Part shown: positions 1-6,950 of the stretch, one piece after another
How the letters are laid out: the number at the start of each line of letters is the position of its first letter
How positions within the stretch are numbered: position 1 is the first letter of the stretch
Assembly: GCA_029553165.1 (NCBI GenBank)
Contig: JAKPCT010000191.1
Coordinates: 1-39,332 of the forward strand
Direction: 5' to 3'
DNA from: Bacillota bacterium
GTDB taxonomy: Bacteria; Bacillota; UBA4882; UBA8346
Length of the DNA stretch: 39,332 nucleotides
Notes under the pieces: model-generated
Databases searched by the model: none
Told to the model about the DNA's origin: nothing
The model's input: the letters and a program-made list of their open reading frames with translations, nothing else
Program-made: the position numbers and the translations under genes

Positions 1-15
1 TTTTTTGTTATCTTA

Positions 16-44
16 ATTATATTACAGTTGCTATACAAAGTCAA
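16..44 (-). promoter_or_regulatory. sigma-A promoter reading out of the window's left edge
   Basis: On the minus strand TTGACT (39-44) and TATAAT (16-21) are separated by 17 bases, which is close to the housekeeping consensus. Transcription would leave the window leftward, so the driven gene is not visible. It sits just downstream of the 65-residue gene, inside or next to a GGTTTTAA/TTAAAACC hairpin at 47-64. Confidence 0.75.
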
Positions 45-56
45 GAGGTTTTAATC

Positions 57-254
57 TTAAAACCGGGGATAGATATGTTTAATTATCTCACGATGATATT
101 CCAATAAAGATAAATTAATCGCGTTCTTCATAATCTCAATCATCTCTTCATTGGTAATCTCTTTAATTTCTTTATTAATACCATTCTGGGTTACATAACC
201 TACAGCACGATCTACCGCCTGTCGAATTGCAATATCAAAATAAGTAAATTGCAA
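57..254 (-). CDS. small hypothetical protein, 65 aa
   Basis: Not recognised. The protein is short, soluble-looking and mostly helical, with an acidic middle (KEIKEITNEEMIEIMKNA) and a basic C-terminus ending YPRF. An ATG exists 30 bases upstream, but AGAGGGGGT lies immediately before a TTG codon at 252-254 at about 10 bases spacing, so the TTG is the better start (MQFTYFDIAIRQ). The stop codon lies inside a small hairpin (47-64), and an unrelated promoter for a leftward gene follows directly. No signal peptide or membrane segment is visible. The good ribosome binding site argues for a real gene; the function is unknown. Confidence 0.6.
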   Translation of the reverse strand: MQFTYFDIAIRQAVDRAVGYVTQNGINKEIKEITNEEMIEIMKNAINLSLLEYHREIIKHIYPRF

Positions 255-423
255 AGTTATAACACCCCCTCTAAAATAACACATCTTATTCTATCATGAT
301 TATCGGATAATTTTGGTTAAAATATAATTAATTTCAGTTAAATTATTGTAAACAATTTCTTTTTATAGATATTATATTCTTAACAGCTTAAAGATAGACC
401 ATCTTTTCATAATTAAAGTATTA

Positions 424-462
424 CAAAAAGAAAAACCACTCATCAAATGAACGGTTATTGGT
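424..462 (-). terminator. intrinsic terminator of the tRNA cluster
   Basis: Minus strand: a 10-bp stem (434-443 with 447-456, two G-U pairs in the middle, 3-base loop) is followed by TTTTTCTTTTTG. It lies just 3' of tRNA-Arg, the last tRNA of the cluster. Confidence 0.75.
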
Positions 463-470
463 TTATAAAA

Positions 471-546
471 TGGCGCGCCCGCCTGGACTTGAACCAGGGA
501 CCCTTTGATTCGTAGTCAAATACTCTATCCGCTGAGCTACGGGCGC
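471..546 (-). tRNA. tRNA-Arg (anticodon ACG)
   Basis: Minus-strand cloverleaf of 76 nt. The acceptor stem GCGCCCG (540-546) pairs with CGGGCGC (475-481), the discriminator is G and CCA is encoded (471-473). The D-loop contains AGCTCAGCGGATAGAG, the anticodon loop reads TTGACTACGAATCAA, and the T-arm holds GGTTCAAGTCC. ACG is normally edited to ICG and reads CGU/CGC/CGA. It is the third gene of a three-tRNA transcript. Confidence 0.95.
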
Positions 547-561
547 ATTATTGTTGATAAA

Positions 562-653
562 TGGCGGAGAGAGAGGGATTCGAACCCTCGCTAGGATCGC
601 TCCTACTAACGGTTTAGCAAACCGTCCCCTTCAACCTGCTTGGGTATCTCTCC
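562..653 (-). tRNA. tRNA-Ser (anticodon GCT)
   Basis: Minus-strand, 92 nt, class II tRNA with a long variable arm. The acceptor GGAGAGA (647-653) pairs with TCTCTCC (566-572), the discriminator is G and CCA is encoded (562-564). The anticodon loop GGTTTGCTAAACC gives GCU, reading AGU/AGC. The T-arm GGTTCGAATCC is present. It lies between the Arg and Ser-UGA genes. Confidence 0.95.
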
Positions 654-696
654 GAATGAACCTTTTGGTCCGGCGATTTGTCGCCTTATTTATTTA

Positions 697-785
<89 letters not shown>

Positions 786-824
786 AAAGAGTACAATTAA
801 TCAAGTTTTCACAACGCAAAGATA

Positions 825-853
825 ATTTTAACACATGCTTAAACTACTGTCAA
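825..853 (-). promoter_or_regulatory. sigma-A promoter of the tRNA cluster
   Basis: Minus strand: TTGACA (848-853), 17-base spacer, TAAAAT (825-830). The predicted start is around 818, about 30 bases before tRNA-Ser(UGA). Its strength and place fit a stable-RNA promoter. Confidence 0.8.
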
Positions 854-963
854 GCAAAGAGATCCCTTTGGAAAAAATTCCTTATAGCAGCGCTTCATTT
901 AGCTATTGTTTAGTGTTACTTCTTTTGCGATAATTAATACATCAAATAGTATTGAGGATAAAA

Positions 964-1917
964 ATGAACAAAATTGACCGTTTAGCCGGTATTGTTTTTA
1001 TCTTAAGCCGGAAATCAAAAGTCCGTGCTTCGGAATTAGCCGAACTTTTTGAAGTATCAGAGCGTACCATTTACCGGGATATCCAAGCCCTTTCCGAACT
1101 ACAAGTCCCAATAATTGCCGAGTCCGGTGTTTCAGGTGGTTATAGTATTGCTTCTGATTACTTCTTGCAACCAATAATTCTTACCGAAGATGAATCGCAA
1201 GCCATCTTTTTAGGTTGTGAATTTATCAAAAACCAGCATGGTTTCCCATATGCGAAAGCTGCCGCCCGAGCCCTGGAAAAGATAACAAAAATCATTCCCA
1301 AAAACAATCTGTCTAAAGCTGAAGCCGTACTCCAAAAAATTGTTTATAATATTCCGGCGAACCAAATTGATCCGGAGTTAGCGAAGCGTTTATCCTTAAT
1401 CAATCAACTGATCGCCGAGCATCAATCAGCAATCATTGAATATGAAACCCCGGACCGTAAAGTATCAACACGCAAAATTGATATTTATATGTTAATGTAC
1501 GAGTTTGATGCCTGGCATATTATTGCATACTGCCACACCCGTAATGACTATCGCCAGTTCAAATTGGCACGAATCAAAAGAATTGAACCCACCGGCGAAT
1601 ACTTTGTGCCAAACGAACTGCCTGAAGAACCAAAGGAGACTGTATCCGGCGCAGCCGAACGGACGATTGTTATCCGGATTACTCAAAACAGCAATGCGAG
1701 CTTAAAGGTGTTCGAAAATCCCTATTTGCGTGATAATATTACTGCCAATAACCAAGAGTATCTCGAACTTTCTTTCCCTGATAAATGGATCAGAAATAAT
1801 TACTTGATCCAACTGGTCTTAAGTTTCGGCAAAGATGCTGAAATAATCAGCCCTCCGTCATTGCGCCAAGAACTACAGCAAGAACTGTCTGCAATGCAAA
1901 AAATATATGAAACTTGA
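964..1917 (+). CDS. WYL-domain transcriptional regulator (HTH + WYL), YafY/PafC-like
   Basis: A DNA-binding regulator of the DeoR-like HTH plus WYL family, whose WYL domain is thought to sense a small ligand or nucleic acid. Residues 1-60 form the HTH (KIDRLAGIVFILSRKSKVRA, then the recognition segment SERTIYRDIQALSE). A linker follows, then the WYL region near residues 165-205, where the usual WYL is WHI (AWHIIAYCHTRNDYRQFKLA). A C-terminal WCX-like part ends the protein. An in-frame TTG at 952 exists, but TGAGGA directly precedes the ATG at 964, giving 317 aa. A strong terminator follows. The downstream VOC and GyrI-like genes on the same strand may be its targets or effector partners; that is inference. 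Confidence 0.88.
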   Translation: MNKIDRLAGIVFILSRKSKVRASELAELFEVSERTIYRDIQALSELQVPIIAESGVSGGYSIASDYFLQPIILTEDESQAIFLGCEFIKNQHGFPYAKAAARALEKITKIIPKNNLSKAEAVLQKIVYNIPANQIDPELAKRLSLINQLIAEHQSAIIEYETPDRKVSTRKIDIYMLMYEFDAWHIIAYCHTRNDYRQFKLARIKRIEPTGEYFVPNELPEEPKETVSGAAERTIVIRITQNSNASLKVFENPYLRDNITANNQEYLELSFPDKWIRNNYLIQLVLSFGKDAEIISPPSLRQELQQELSAMQKIYET

Positions 1918-1938
1918 ATTACATCAAAATTGATCACC

Positions 1939-1969
1939 ATTCCTGACACACTAGTGTCAGGAATTTTTT
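1939..1969 (+). terminator. intrinsic terminator after the WYL regulator
   Basis: A perfect 11-bp stem (1939-1949 with 1954-1964, loop ACTA) is followed by TTTTTT. It separates the regulator from the VOC gene, so the latter probably has its own promoter or depends on read-through. Confidence 0.88.
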
Positions 1970-2037
1970 GTTACCATTAAGCTAAAACAATAAATGCCCG
2001 GGCCATTCTTTAATAATTAACGTGGAGGTGATTGATA

Positions 2038-2424
2038 ATGTTTCAAACCCTAACCCCAAATCTGATGGTTGAAGATGTAAATGCTACAATTAAGTTTTAC
2101 CAAGATTTACTGGACTTTCAGGTTATTGCTTCTGTCCCTGATGAAGGTGAGCTGGATTTTGCAATTGTAACCAGTGGTAATATCACTCTATTGCTCCAAA
2201 AACGGACAAGCCTAGTCGCAGAAATTCCATTTTTTAAAGATAAACCACTTGGCGGCTCATTGACACTGTATATCCAAACTACCGGAATTGACGAACTATA
2301 TCAACGAATCAGCCACCAAGTTACAATTGTCCAGGACCTCCATACTACTTTTTATGGTACTAAAGAATTCGCCATTGAAGATTGCAACCAATTTATCCTG
2401 GCTTTTGCTGAGAAGATCAATTAA
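2038..2424 (+). CDS. VOC-superfamily (glyoxalase/bleomycin-resistance-like) protein
   Basis: A single vicinal-oxygen-chelate domain, 129 residues. The N-terminus MFQTLTPNLMVEDVNATIKF starts the first beta-alpha-beta unit, LDFQVIASVPDEGELDFAIV the strand hairpin, and the C-terminus (YGTKEFAIEDCNQFILAFAE) the second unit. Family members act as metal-dependent isomerases, dioxygenases or drug-binding resistance proteins; substrate specificity cannot be read here. Upstream TTG-ATA codons precede the ATG, but GGAGGTG (2024-2030) is spaced 7 bases from ATG 2038, which fixes the start. The next gene begins 12 bases after the stop, so the two are cotranscribed. Confidence 0.85.
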   Translation: MFQTLTPNLMVEDVNATIKFYQDLLDFQVIASVPDEGELDFAIVTSGNITLLLQKRTSLVAEIPFFKDKPLGGSLTLYIQTTGIDELYQRISHQVTIVQDLHTTFYGTKEFAIEDCNQFILAFAEKIN

Positions 2425-2436
2425 GGAGAAATCACA

Positions 2437-2901
2437 ATGGAATCAAATCTATTAATTTGTGAACAGTTTACAATCGTCGGTCAGCTTACTCAGATTGAAA
2501 ATTCATCACCAGAAAGTACTCGCCAGGCAATTAGCGCTGCTTGGGGAAATTTCTTTACCAACAATCTTCTTACCAAGATACCCAATCAAGTTAATCCTGG
2601 AGTTATCTATGGTATCTACACCAACTATAAGTCGGACTTCCATGGTCCGTATGATCTTATAATCGGTTCTCCGGTTACTGTTGTCGATCAGGTTCCAGCG
2701 GGCTTAGTAAGCCTGACTGTCCGCGCATCAAAGTATAAAGTCTTTACTGCCAAAGGACCGATGCCGATGGCGTTGGCCCAAACCTGGAACGATATCTGGA
2801 ACTCAGGCTTAAAGCGTGCTTATCAAGTTGACTTTGAAGTATACGATCATCGTTACCAACAACCCACTCCTGAAGTAGATGTCTATATCTCTATACCCTA
2901 A
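2437..2901 (+). CDS. GyrI-like/AraC effector-binding domain protein
   Basis: A stand-alone effector-binding (GyrI-like, Cass2/BmrR C-terminal type) protein of 154 residues. Evidence is the fold-typical order: an N-terminal strand (LICEQFTIVGQLTQI), a helix (AISAAWGNFFTNN), a strand pair with YGIYTNYKSDFHGPYDLIIG, then VPAGLVSLTVRASKYKVFTA and the C-terminal EVDVYISIP. Such domains bind lipophilic or cationic ligands and occur as regulator modules or free-standing proteins. There is no DNA-binding domain. AAGGAGA lies 8 bases before the ATG. It forms a two-gene unit with the VOC gene. Confidence 0.82.
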   Translation: MESNLLICEQFTIVGQLTQIENSSPESTRQAISAAWGNFFTNNLLTKIPNQVNPGVIYGIYTNYKSDFHGPYDLIIGSPVTVVDQVPAGLVSLTVRASKYKVFTAKGPMPMALAQTWNDIWNSGLKRAYQVDFEVYDHRYQQPTPEVDVYISIP

Positions 2902-2913
2902 TTGATGATCAAA

Positions 2914-2936
2914 AGGGGCTGCTTAAAACAGCCCCT
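2914..2936. terminator. intrinsic terminator shared by two convergent units
   Basis: An 8-bp stem AGGGGCTG/CAGCCCCT (2914-2921, 2929-2936) has a 7-base loop and is flanked by GATC...GATC that can extend the pairing. It lies between the plus-strand effector-binding gene and the minus-strand nucleotidyltransferase. The minus side has a short T run, so termination should be better for that strand. Confidence 0.7.
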
Positions 2937-2940
2937 GATC

Positions 2941-5418
2941 TTATTCAAGTTGTAACTCATTGATCCGGTTCATGTAGATCCGGGTCAAGGCATCCGCCTC
3001 CTCACTGGTATTAGCCTCCGAGTAGATTCGAAACACCGGCTCTTCCGCATCCGGTAATACCAAAGCCCAGCCTTGATCGTGAAATACTTTAAGTCCGTCG
3101 GTCATCTCTACTTGACGTTCTTTATTCTCCTCGAACAAGTTACGCATAATCCGGCCTTTCTGCTCCCAGGGACAATCCACTTCCTGATAGCTTCGTTCTA
3201 CTGGAGGGATTAACTGTTTTGCTTCCGAAAGCGACAGCTGTTCTCTGGCTAACAATTCCAAGAGTTTCAACATGCTAAAGATCGCATCGAAATGCGGCAA
3301 ATAGGAGCCTTGTCCATCCAAAGCCGGAAAGAGGCGTTCCTGGACCATCTTCTCCATCAGTGAGCGTGGCGTCGCCTTGGTTCTGATTACTTTGCCGTGG
3401 AACTCCTTGGCTAAACTTTCAATAAAATGTGGTGCGGTAACCTGAACCGGTACTGCTGCCTTAGGATGATACTTCAAAACCTGGAATGCCAGGAGCGCGG
3501 TTAATTGTTCTTCTTTGAGAATTTCGCCATTCTCATCAATTACGATTAAACGCTCGGCATTGTTATCAACTATTACACCCAAATCCGCCCGATTGTTTTT
3601 AATTGCCTCTGTAACCTGCGAGAGCGTTCCTAACAGTTCTTTGAGCGTCCGGGGCCGACTCCGGTTGACCTCATCACCACAGTCAATCACCTGACAACCT
3701 AACTCCTCAAACAATCCGGGAAGAATCACCGACAGGCTGCTCGGTTCAAAAACTGCAGCAATCTTAAATTTACGATTGATAATTAACTCTTTGAGCTCCG
3801 GACTTAATCCTCCCTCCAAGTAGGGATTGATTAACTGCGGTACAAACATTAATTCGCCCATTGCATCCGAAGCAACCCGCGGAAAATCTTCGCTGAAGTA
3901 ACTGTTTTCCAACGAACGTTCGGTGGCTTTATCAATATTCAGACCATGTTCATCAAAGAATTCGATTAAAATTCCTTCATGGTCATGCGGGTTAATCCGT
4001 AAATGAACTCCCCCTTTAACTCCCAAAGCTACCAGGGCATATCTGGTAACCGGAGTTGCCATCGTCCCCAAGTCATAAACATCTACTCCGGCTGCCAATA
4101 AACCCGAGATTAAAGCCCGTTTAAAAACACGGGAGCCTTTAAAATTATCCGAACTGACCACCGCTTTTGAACCCGGTTTTAGATGGGATCCGAATACTGC
4201 GCCAAACTTGGCAACATGCTCCGGAGTGATCTCCTGATTCACAGTACCACTGATACCGGAGTTTCCAAAGAGACTCCGTGCGCTCTTTTTGGCCCAAATC
4301 AAGCTTTCATTTAATGTAGTGCCACTGTCAATCTCTTTATCCGGCCAGATTTTAACCTGCGACTTGATTATCGTCTTGACTCCCAGCGATACTCCTTCTC
4401 CCAATACCGCCCCCTCAAAAATATAGTTCTTCCCTTTTAAATGATTATGGTGACAAAGAATTGAACCGCGGATTTCAGAGTCAGGACCAACATAACAATG
4501 ATCCCAGAGAATTCCCCGTTTGATGCTTGACTGTTCCCGGACGATTCCATAGTCTCCAATCACCGTAAAAGACCCGACCTTTGATTGGGATTCGACACGA
4601 CAGTAGCTCCCCAGTAAAGCCGGCGCTTCAATCTCCGCATCAGGAGCAATTTCGGTCATTTCACCAACCCAAACTCCCGGTTTGATCTCGGTACCCGGGA
4701 TTGTGATATTAGCTTTACCGATCAGCACGTCAGTATGAGCCTGCCGGTATTGTTCCAGATTACCGATATCCGACCAATAACCCGTAGCCACATAACCATA
4801 GATCGGTTCACCGTTCTCTAATAATTTAGGAAACAAATCTTTACTGAAGTCAAAGGGTTTCCCAGCTTCAAAATAGTTAAAGATCGACGGTTCTAAAATA
4901 TAGATCCCGGTATTTACAGTGTCACTGAAGACTTCACCCCAACCCGGCTTCTCCAGGAACCGTTTTACTTCACCGTCAGATCCGGTAATCACGACGCCGT
5001 ATTCTAAAGGATTATCAACTTTGGTCAATACCAAGGTTGCCGTAGCTCCTTTTTCGCGGTGGAACTTAACCGCAGCGCTTAGATCGATATCCGTTAGCGC
5101 ATCCCCGCTGATAACTAAGAAAGTATCATCCAAATGACGCTCAATATTTTTAACACTCCCGGCTGTCCCCAATGGCTTGTCCTCAATGAAATACTGCATC
5201 TTTAAACCAAAATCACTGCCATCTCCAAAATAGTTTTCAATTGCTTCCGGCAGATAACATAGGGTAACCAGCACGTCATGAAAATCATGTTTTCGCAACA
5301 GATCGATGATGTGCTCCATCATCGGGCGGTTAGCGATGGGGACCATTGGCTTCGGTTTATTACACGTTAAGGGCCTCAGCCGGGTTCCTTTTCCGCCTGC
5401 CATAATTACTGCTTTCAT
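2941..5418 (-). CDS. sugar-1-phosphate nucleotidyltransferase fused to LbH and degenerate phosphomannomutase-like domain
   Basis: Likely a mannose-1-phosphate guanylyltransferase-type enzyme making NDP-sugars for glycan synthesis. The N-terminal domain (1-235) is intact, with [11 protein letters not shown] at 8-18, [10 protein letters not shown], and SGDALTD at 104-110. Left-handed beta-helix repeats follow at about 250-370. A phosphohexomutase-like part covers about 385-825, but every catalytic motif is altered. The TASHNP serine loop reads LRINPHDH (473-480). The DGDADR metal loop reads DNNAER (618-623). The SGTEP phosphate loop reads DAEEP (790-794). This half is probably not a mutase. Start: the ATG encodes the canonical [11 protein letters not shown] and follows AAGGAGG. 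The first 59 bases overlap the end of the glycosyltransferase gene, suggesting translational coupling. Confidence 0.88.
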   Translation of the reverse strand: MKAVIMAGGKGTRLRPLTCNKPKPMVPIANRPMMEHIIDLLRKHDFHDVLVTLCYLPEAIENYFGDGSDFGLKMQYFIEDKPLGTAGSVKNIERHLDDTFLVISGDALTDIDLSAAVKFHREKGATATLVLTKVDNPLEYGVVITGSDGEVKRFLEKPGWGEVFSDTVNTGIYILEPSIFNYFEAGKPFDFSKDLFPKLLENGEPIYGYVATGYWSDIGNLEQYRQAHTDVLIGKANITIPGTEIKPGVWVGEMTEIAPDAEIEAPALLGSYCRVESQSKVGSFTVIGDYGIVREQSSIKRGILWDHCYVGPDSEIRGSILCHHNHLKGKNYIFEGAVLGEGVSLGVKTIIKSQVKIWPDKEIDSGTTLNESLIWAKKSARSLFGNSGISGTVNQEITPEHVAKFGAVFGSHLKPGSKAVVSSDNFKGSRVFKRALISGLLAAGVDVYDLGTMATPVTRYALVALGVKGGVHLRINPHDHEGILIEFFDEHGLNIDKATERSLENSYFSEDFPRVASDAMGELMFVPQLINPYLEGGLSPELKELIINRKFKIAAVFEPSSLSVILPGLFEELGCQVIDCGDEVNRSRPRTLKELLGTLSQVTEAIKNNRADLGVIVDNNAERLIVIDENGEILKEEQLTALLAFQVLKYHPKAAVPVQVTAPHFIESLAKEFHGKVIRTKATPRSLMEKMVQERLFPALDGQGSYLPHFDAIFSMLKLLELLAREQLSLSEAKQLIPPVERSYQEVDCPWEQKGRIMRNLFEENKERQVEMTDGLKVFHDQGWALVLPDAEEPVFRIYSEANTSEEADALTRIYMNRINELQLE

Positions 5419-6724
5419 CTTTATCCTCCTTCAAACTTATATCCTGATAGCGACTGAAATCATGCTCTCGATCACGCTCATCCATCATTTTGGCCATCTT
5501 GATCTCCCGCAGGATCTCTTCATGCATCACCGGTTGCCAGTTGGAGATCTTAAATTCATGCAGAATCTCTTCATAAACATTGATTGTTTGAGTGGCAATC
5601 AAATCCCAATTGTAGACATTGGCGATATCTTGCAAAGCCCGTTCGCGCATCTGCATTGCATGATCGGGATGATCCAATGCCCATAAAATATTGTCAGCAA
5701 GGGAGATTGGATTGTCTGCATAAGCTTTGAGGCCATTGACTCCATGATGGACAATCTCACTTAACCCTCCGGTATCGGAAACGATAATTGGCGTTCCTGC
5801 AGCCATTCCTTCCAAGGCAACAATGCCAAAAGGCTCATACAGACTTGGAAATACGGCAATATCAGCACACTTGTACAATGCATTGCGCGTATTATCATCA
5901 ATATATCCGGTAAAATAGATCCGATTATAAATTCCTAACTGATAAGCCCGGTGGCACAACTCGTCGAGATAAGCTCCTTTTCCGGCAATGACCAGCTTAA
6001 CCTTGGGATTAACCGCCAACACCCGCGGCAAGGCCTCCAAGAGTACTCCCAGCCCTTTCTCACGGACGATCCTGCCAACATGAAAAATCAGTTTCTCATC
6101 AGGAGCGGCATAACGGTTGCGAATCACTGTCGGATCAATCGTCGTTTGATTAAATTCTTCCGGATAGACCCCATTGGCAATGATTCTTAATTTATCATCA
6201 GGAATCTGGAAGACCCGTTGCAGTTCAGCTCTCATATAGTTGCTGCAACAGATAATGCGCCAGGATTCGTAACCCAGCCACCATTCCACATCACTGATAT
6301 AACGTTGCAGTTGATTGTGAAGCCCATTGTTGCGGCCATATTCAGTCGCATGAATTGTTGATACTAATGGAACTTGCCAGGAATGCTTCAGGCTTTTGCC
6401 TGCAAACGCCGCTAACCAATCATGGGAATGGATAATATCAAAATTCAAACCGGCTATTCTCAATTTATTAGCCTGTTCCATCATATTAATATTGAGCTGC
6501 AGCACCCAGGTCAGAAAGTCGGGTGCTACCGGATTACTCATCGTTACGCGGTAAACCCGGACACCGTCAACAATTTCAAAATCAGGAGCACCTTGGACAC
6601 CACACGTAATAACATGTACTTCTTCACCCTGCTTCGCCATTGCTTTTGACAGATCATAAACATGACGGGCAATTCCTCCGACAATCTTCGGCGGAAACTC
6701 CCAGCTTAACATTAATACTCTCAA
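5360..6724 (-). CDS. GT4-family glycosyltransferase (glycogen/starch-synthase-like)
   Basis: A GT-B glycosyltransferase of about 454 residues that transfers sugar from an NDP-sugar to a glycan or alpha-glucan. The N-terminal Rossmann part begins [20 protein letters not shown], whose glycine-rich loop is typical. The C-terminal part has [11 protein letters not shown] and the acidic motif [11 protein letters not shown] basic, charged tail ([15 protein letters not shown]) extends past the fold and is encoded over the start of the next gene. Start: an ATG at 6728-6730 touches the AGAGGTG site, whereas TTG at 6722-6724 has 6-base spacing and gives the canonical [13 protein letters not shown] prefer the TTG. 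It is cotranscribed with the nucleotidyltransferase, which plausibly supplies a donor (inference). Confidence 0.85.
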   Translation of the reverse strand: MRVLMLSWEFPPKIVGGIARHVYDLSKAMAKQGEEVHVITCGVQGAPDFEIVDGVRVYRVTMSNPVAPDFLTWVLQLNINMMEQANKLRIAGLNFDIIHSHDWLAAFAGKSLKHSWQVPLVSTIHATEYGRNNGLHNQLQRYISDVEWWLGYESWRIICCSNYMRAELQRVFQIPDDKLRIIANGVYPEEFNQTTIDPTVIRNRYAAPDEKLIFHVGRIVREKGLGVLLEALPRVLAVNPKVKLVIAGKGAYLDELCHRAYQLGIYNRIYFTGYIDDNTRNALYKCADIAVFPSLYEPFGIVALEGMAAGTPIIVSDTGGLSEIVHHGVNGLKAYADNPISLADNILWALDHPDHAMQMRERALQDIANVYNWDLIATQTINVYEEILHEFKISNWQPVMHEEILREIKMAKMMDERDREHDFSRYQDISLKEDKDESSNYGRRKRNPAEALNV

Positions 6725-6807
6725 TTGCATCACCTCTTGCAAAGTTAATTTGATCAGACTTTAATAGAAATAATAATCCCTGCCATTAAAGTTTAGTGTA
6801 ACCAGGA

Positions 6808-6836
6808 ATTATATATTTATAACAAATATTTGCCAA
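6808..6836 (-). promoter_or_regulatory. sigma-A promoter of the glycosyltransferase operon
   Basis: Minus strand: TTGGCA (6831-6836), 17-base spacer, TATAAT (6808-6813). The leader to the GT4 start would be about 78 bases. Confidence 0.75.
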
Positions 6837-6852
6837 AAGAAGAAAAATTAAA

Positions 6853-6887
6853 AAAGCTGCCGCAAAATCGCCTTTTGCAACAGCTTT
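6853..6887 (-). terminator. intrinsic terminator after the aminotransferase-reductase gene
   Basis: AAAGCTG (6853-6859) pairs with CAGCTTT (6881-6887), with an inner CAAAA/TTTTG pairing. On the minus strand a T-rich tract (CTTTTTTAATTTTTC) follows. Confidence 0.72.
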
Positions 6888-6950
6888 GAAAAATCTTCCT
6901 TTATCTGGAATATGTTTCACGTTAAACCTTTTTGAAATTAATTTCACCAA

